Positions 61,892 through 64,000 of a stretch of 64,000 nt of DNA are shown in pieces. The stretch is from Aquiluna borgnonia. GTDB taxonomy: Bacteria; Actinomycetota; Actinomycetes; Actinomycetales; Microbacteriaceae. Where the stretch lies: the NCBI RefSeq assembly GCF_013283855.1, contig NZ_CP054056.1, positions 1,178,001-1,242,000 on the forward strand, in the 5' to 3' direction. The notes under the pieces were generated by a model that saw only the letters and a program-made list of their open reading frames with translations, was not told where the DNA came from and did no database searches. A program made the translations under genes and the position numbers. Each line of letters begins with the position of its first letter. Within the stretch, counting starts at the first letter, position 1.

Positions 61892-63381
61892 TTAGTTCCA
61901 ACCTTGGATTCGATTTTGTTTACCAGCTCCCGCAACACTTCATCGAGTCGAGGGTCATCGCCGCGAGCCAAAGCAGCGAACTCTATTGTCCCACCATCCA
62001 GTGCCCTCACCCAAACTCGGCGCCTTGGCACCAAAAGTGAAAGACCGAGCGAGAAGAGCGAAAGCAAAGCGAAAAACAGCACCCAGATGCCGCCTGGGTT
62101 ATAGGCAACATCCAGGGATGCGTAGCGCAGTAAACCATCAAATCGAACCGAGCCAAGCCCATCCGGTAGTGCCACGCTCTCACCAACTCGAAGCTCCAAG
62201 GTCGGGTTTGGCCCATCCCTCGAGGCAACTGTCTCGAGGGATGCGACATCCAGGGCAAATACATTTCTCGGGATGCCGGCATCCAAACCAAGATCTCCGG
62301 TGTAGACGTTCATGGTGAGAAGCGGGTCAATAGGATCCGGGTAGATCGAGGTGTATGCCCCAGAGTCCAACTGCTGGGCTGTCGGGTAGAAAAAGGAGAT
62401 CATTCCGATTTGCTTTGGCAGGGCATCTGGAACCTTGATGACACCTAGCGATGTCATGTTGCCGTCCTGAGCCAGGTAAATCGTGGGGCCGGAATAGGCA
62501 ATGTTGCCCTCGCCGTCAAAGACAGTTATAACCGGTGCAAATCCGTTGCCGGTCAAATACAGGTTGCTGCCCGGAGCTTCAAGAGGGTAGTTGACCTTGA
62601 TTTGGGCATCTCCGAAACTCGTCGACACATCGGCAATGAAGTCGATCGGTTGCCCAAGGTTGGCTGGGTTCTTGAGGTCGTAAACCACATCAAAGTTCTC
62701 GAGAGTGACGCTAAACGGCTCAAGGGTGGTCTCATCGAAAAATGGCCCCGGTGAGAACGAGTCGTAGCTTGCGAGGTTGTTGACGAAGGTTTCTCCTTCG
62801 ACCAAAACGCGCTGACCGCTGTAACTCAGCGCACCACCAACCCCCACCGCAATCAGCACGCCAATCAAAGAGAGGTGAAAAACCAGATTGCCGGTTTCTC
62901 GCAGGTAACCCTTTTCCGCTGACACGGAGTTGCCCTGGATTTCTGCCTTATAGCCGGAGGCGCGCAGCACCGCCAAGGCACCCGTAATCACATCGCCGTC
63001 AAGCTCTTTGGTTAGGTGTGCTGGCATGCGCTCGAGATTCTTTGGAGTCTGTACCGGCTTTTCCCGCATGGCCTCAAAATGAACCTTGGTGCGTGGCAGC
63101 ACGCAACCCACCAGCGAAATGAAAAGCAGCAGGTAGATAGAGGAGAACCAGACTGAGGTGTAGACATCAAAAAGCTGGAACGAGTCCATGATCGGTGCCA
63201 GATCTGGGTTGTTTTCAAAAAAGACTCTCACGCCATTGGGGTCAGCGCTGCGCTGCGGATAAACGCTGCCCGGAACCGCTGCGACCGCCAGCAAAAGCAG
63301 CAGGAACAGCGCGGTTCGCATCGAGGTCAACTGCTTCCAGAACCAGCGTGGCCAGAACCACAAATTAGAGGATGAGCTCAT
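61888..63381 (-). CDS. resB: cytochrome c biogenesis protein ResB
   Basis: 497 residues. Helices near residues 15-35, 70-90 and 170-190 and a last one near 435-460, with a large extracytoplasmic beta-rich domain (about 195-430) between. Partner of CcsB in system II. It overlaps ccdA by 17 bp and ccsB by 4 bp. Confidence 0.93.
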   Translation of the reverse strand: MSSSSNLWFWPRWFWKQLTSMRTALFLLLLLAVAAVPGSVYPQRSADPNGVRVFFENNPDLAPIMDSFQLFDVYTSVWFSSIYLLLFISLVGCVLPRTKVHFEAMREKPVQTPKNLERMPAHLTKELDGDVITGALAVLRASGYKAEIQGNSVSAEKGYLRETGNLVFHLSLIGVLIAVGVGGALSYSGQRVLVEGETFVNNLASYDSFSPGPFFDETTLEPFSVTLENFDVVYDLKNPANLGQPIDFIADVSTSFGDAQIKVNYPLEAPGSNLYLTGNGFAPVITVFDGEGNIAYSGPTIYLAQDGNMTSLGVIKVPDALPKQIGMISFFYPTAQQLDSGAYTSIYPDPIDPLLTMNVYTGDLGLDAGIPRNVFALDVASLETVASRDGPNPTLELRVGESVALPDGLGSVRFDGLLRYASLDVAYNPGGIWVLFFALLSLFSLGLSLLVPRRRVWVRALDGGTIEFAALARGDDPRLDEVLRELVNKIESKVGTK

Positions 63382-64000
63382 AGCCAGCGGTCACCTCCTG
63401 GATGAAGGTGACAAAGCGGTTCCAGAGACCGGTTGCAATCAAGACGCCAATCAATATCAACAGCCAACCGCCGATGAGGTTGAAGGTTCTGATGTGCCGC
63501 TTCACAAAACTGACGCTCGCGGTTGCCCAGCTAACGCCCATGGCGATTAGCAGAAACGGGATTCCGATACCCAGTGAGTAGGCAGTGGCGAGAATCCCAC
63601 CGCGCAACGGATCCGAAGAGTCCGAAGCCAGAACCAAAACTGCCGAGAGTGTAGGACCAATGCAGGGGGTCCAGCCAACGGCAAAGACAACGCCCAGAAG
63701 CGGCGCTCCCAAAAGTCCAACCCTGGGGCTGAGGTTCAGCTTTAGCGTCTGTTGCAAAAAGCCGAACTGACCAATCATGGTCAGACCAAATACGACAACC
63801 AGCAGTCCTAAGACCACCTGGATCCAAGGGTTATTAACCAGGAAAATTAGACCTGCTGTGCCAGCCAGGACCCCGAGAGAGACAAATACCGCCGTAAACC
63901 CCAGCACGAACAGCAGTGCCCCCAAGACCACTCGACCGCGTGACCCGGCGGTGCCGGACACATAGCCCAGGTAGCCGGGCACCAGCGGAAGAACGCAGGG
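63365..64000 (-). CDS. ccdA: CcdA/DsbD-like thiol-disulfide transmembrane protein, 5' end outside window
   Basis: 211 residues are visible; the frame is open to the last base and begins in PCVLPL, so the gene continues past the window. It passes reducing power across the membrane to a ResA-like thioredoxin so that apocytochrome c cysteines stay reduced. The two active cysteines lie in the edge PCVLPLVPGYLGYVSG and in VGWTPCIGPTLSAVL. Six helices in two threes, with the inverted repeat of this family. Confidence 0.92.
   Translation of the reverse strand, partial: PCVLPLVPGYLGYVSGTAGSRGRVVLGALLFVLGFTAVFVSLGVLAGTAGLIFLVNNPWIQVVLGLLVVVFGLTMIGQFGFLQQTLKLNLSPRVGLLGAPLLGVVFAVGWTPCIGPTLSAVLVLASDSSDPLRGGILATAYSLGIGIPFLLIAMGVSWATASVSFVKRHIRTFNLIGGWLLILIGVLIATGLWNRFVTFIQEVTAGYELIL

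Overview
The window reads as chromosome of a compact, moderate-GC actinobacterium, most likely a freshwater member of the Microbacteriaceae 'Luna' type (Rhodoluna/Aquiluna-like). This placement is an inference. It rests on the class Ib nrdHIEF operon, a NusG with a long acidic N-terminal extension, a tRNA-Trp-secE-nusG-rplKA block, the menaquinone and cytochrome c system II genes, a TM0106-type nuclease, very short intergenic gaps, and many starts that look leaderless (a TANNNT -10 box 6-7 nt before the start codon). No rRNA, insertion sequence, prophage or CRISPR array was seen.

Layout. 1-4.6 kb: 3' part of hemL, a TetR regulator, a Bcr/CflA-type exporter, then a PCu(A)C copper chaperone and Tat-exported DyP peroxidase pair. 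4.6-8.8 kb: a 309-bp regulatory gap full of inverted repeats, then nrdH-nrdI-nrdE-nrdF, a 16-residue Cys-rich ORF (CxC-x4-CxC) and a strong terminator. 8.8-10.3 kb: a ZIP metal transporter and a secreted IPT-like protein. 10.4-20.4 kb: ribosomal and transcription genes on the minus strand (tRNA-Trp, secE, nusG, rplK, rplA; then, 6.7 kb away, rplJ-rplL behind an L10-type leader with an attenuator). Between them lie a TM0106 nuclease, a PfkB kinase, a membrane protein, a HAD phosphatase, a glutaredoxin and a DEAD-box helicase. 20.6-25.5 kb: aspC, a YhaV/PrlF toxin-antitoxin pair with its own operator, murB, a two-gene MaoC dehydratase pair, a DUF3800-like protein, and tRNA-Met and tRNA-Thr.

25.5-35.8 kb is a maltodextrin regulon. 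It holds a cytosolic GH13 amylase, two binding proteins, MalF and MalG on the minus strand, and two tandem GH13 alpha-glucosidases on the plus strand. Two cre-like operators sit between the divergent arms. The matching LacI-family gene, with the same operator over its own start, lies 12 kb away at 46.5 kb. 35.8-46.4 kb: MMPL and MFS transporters, a GT-C-like membrane protein, a large secreted BspA-type leucine-rich-repeat protein divergent from a two-component system, and tRNA-Tyr.

47.5-64 kb: yajQ, manA, an MFS protein, an adrenodoxin-reductase-like flavoprotein, then an almost complete menaquinone block (polyprenyl synthase, menG, menF, menD, menA, menE, menB, menC), followed by cytochrome c biogenesis genes ccsB, resB and ccdA (ccdA runs off the window). 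Polyprenyl synthase, MenA and MenG build and methylate the quinone; the ccs genes serve the cytochromes that use it. Compaction is extreme: seven convergent gene pairs overlap at their 3' ends, and at three tandem junctions the upstream stop codon forms the first three bases of the next gene's -10 box.
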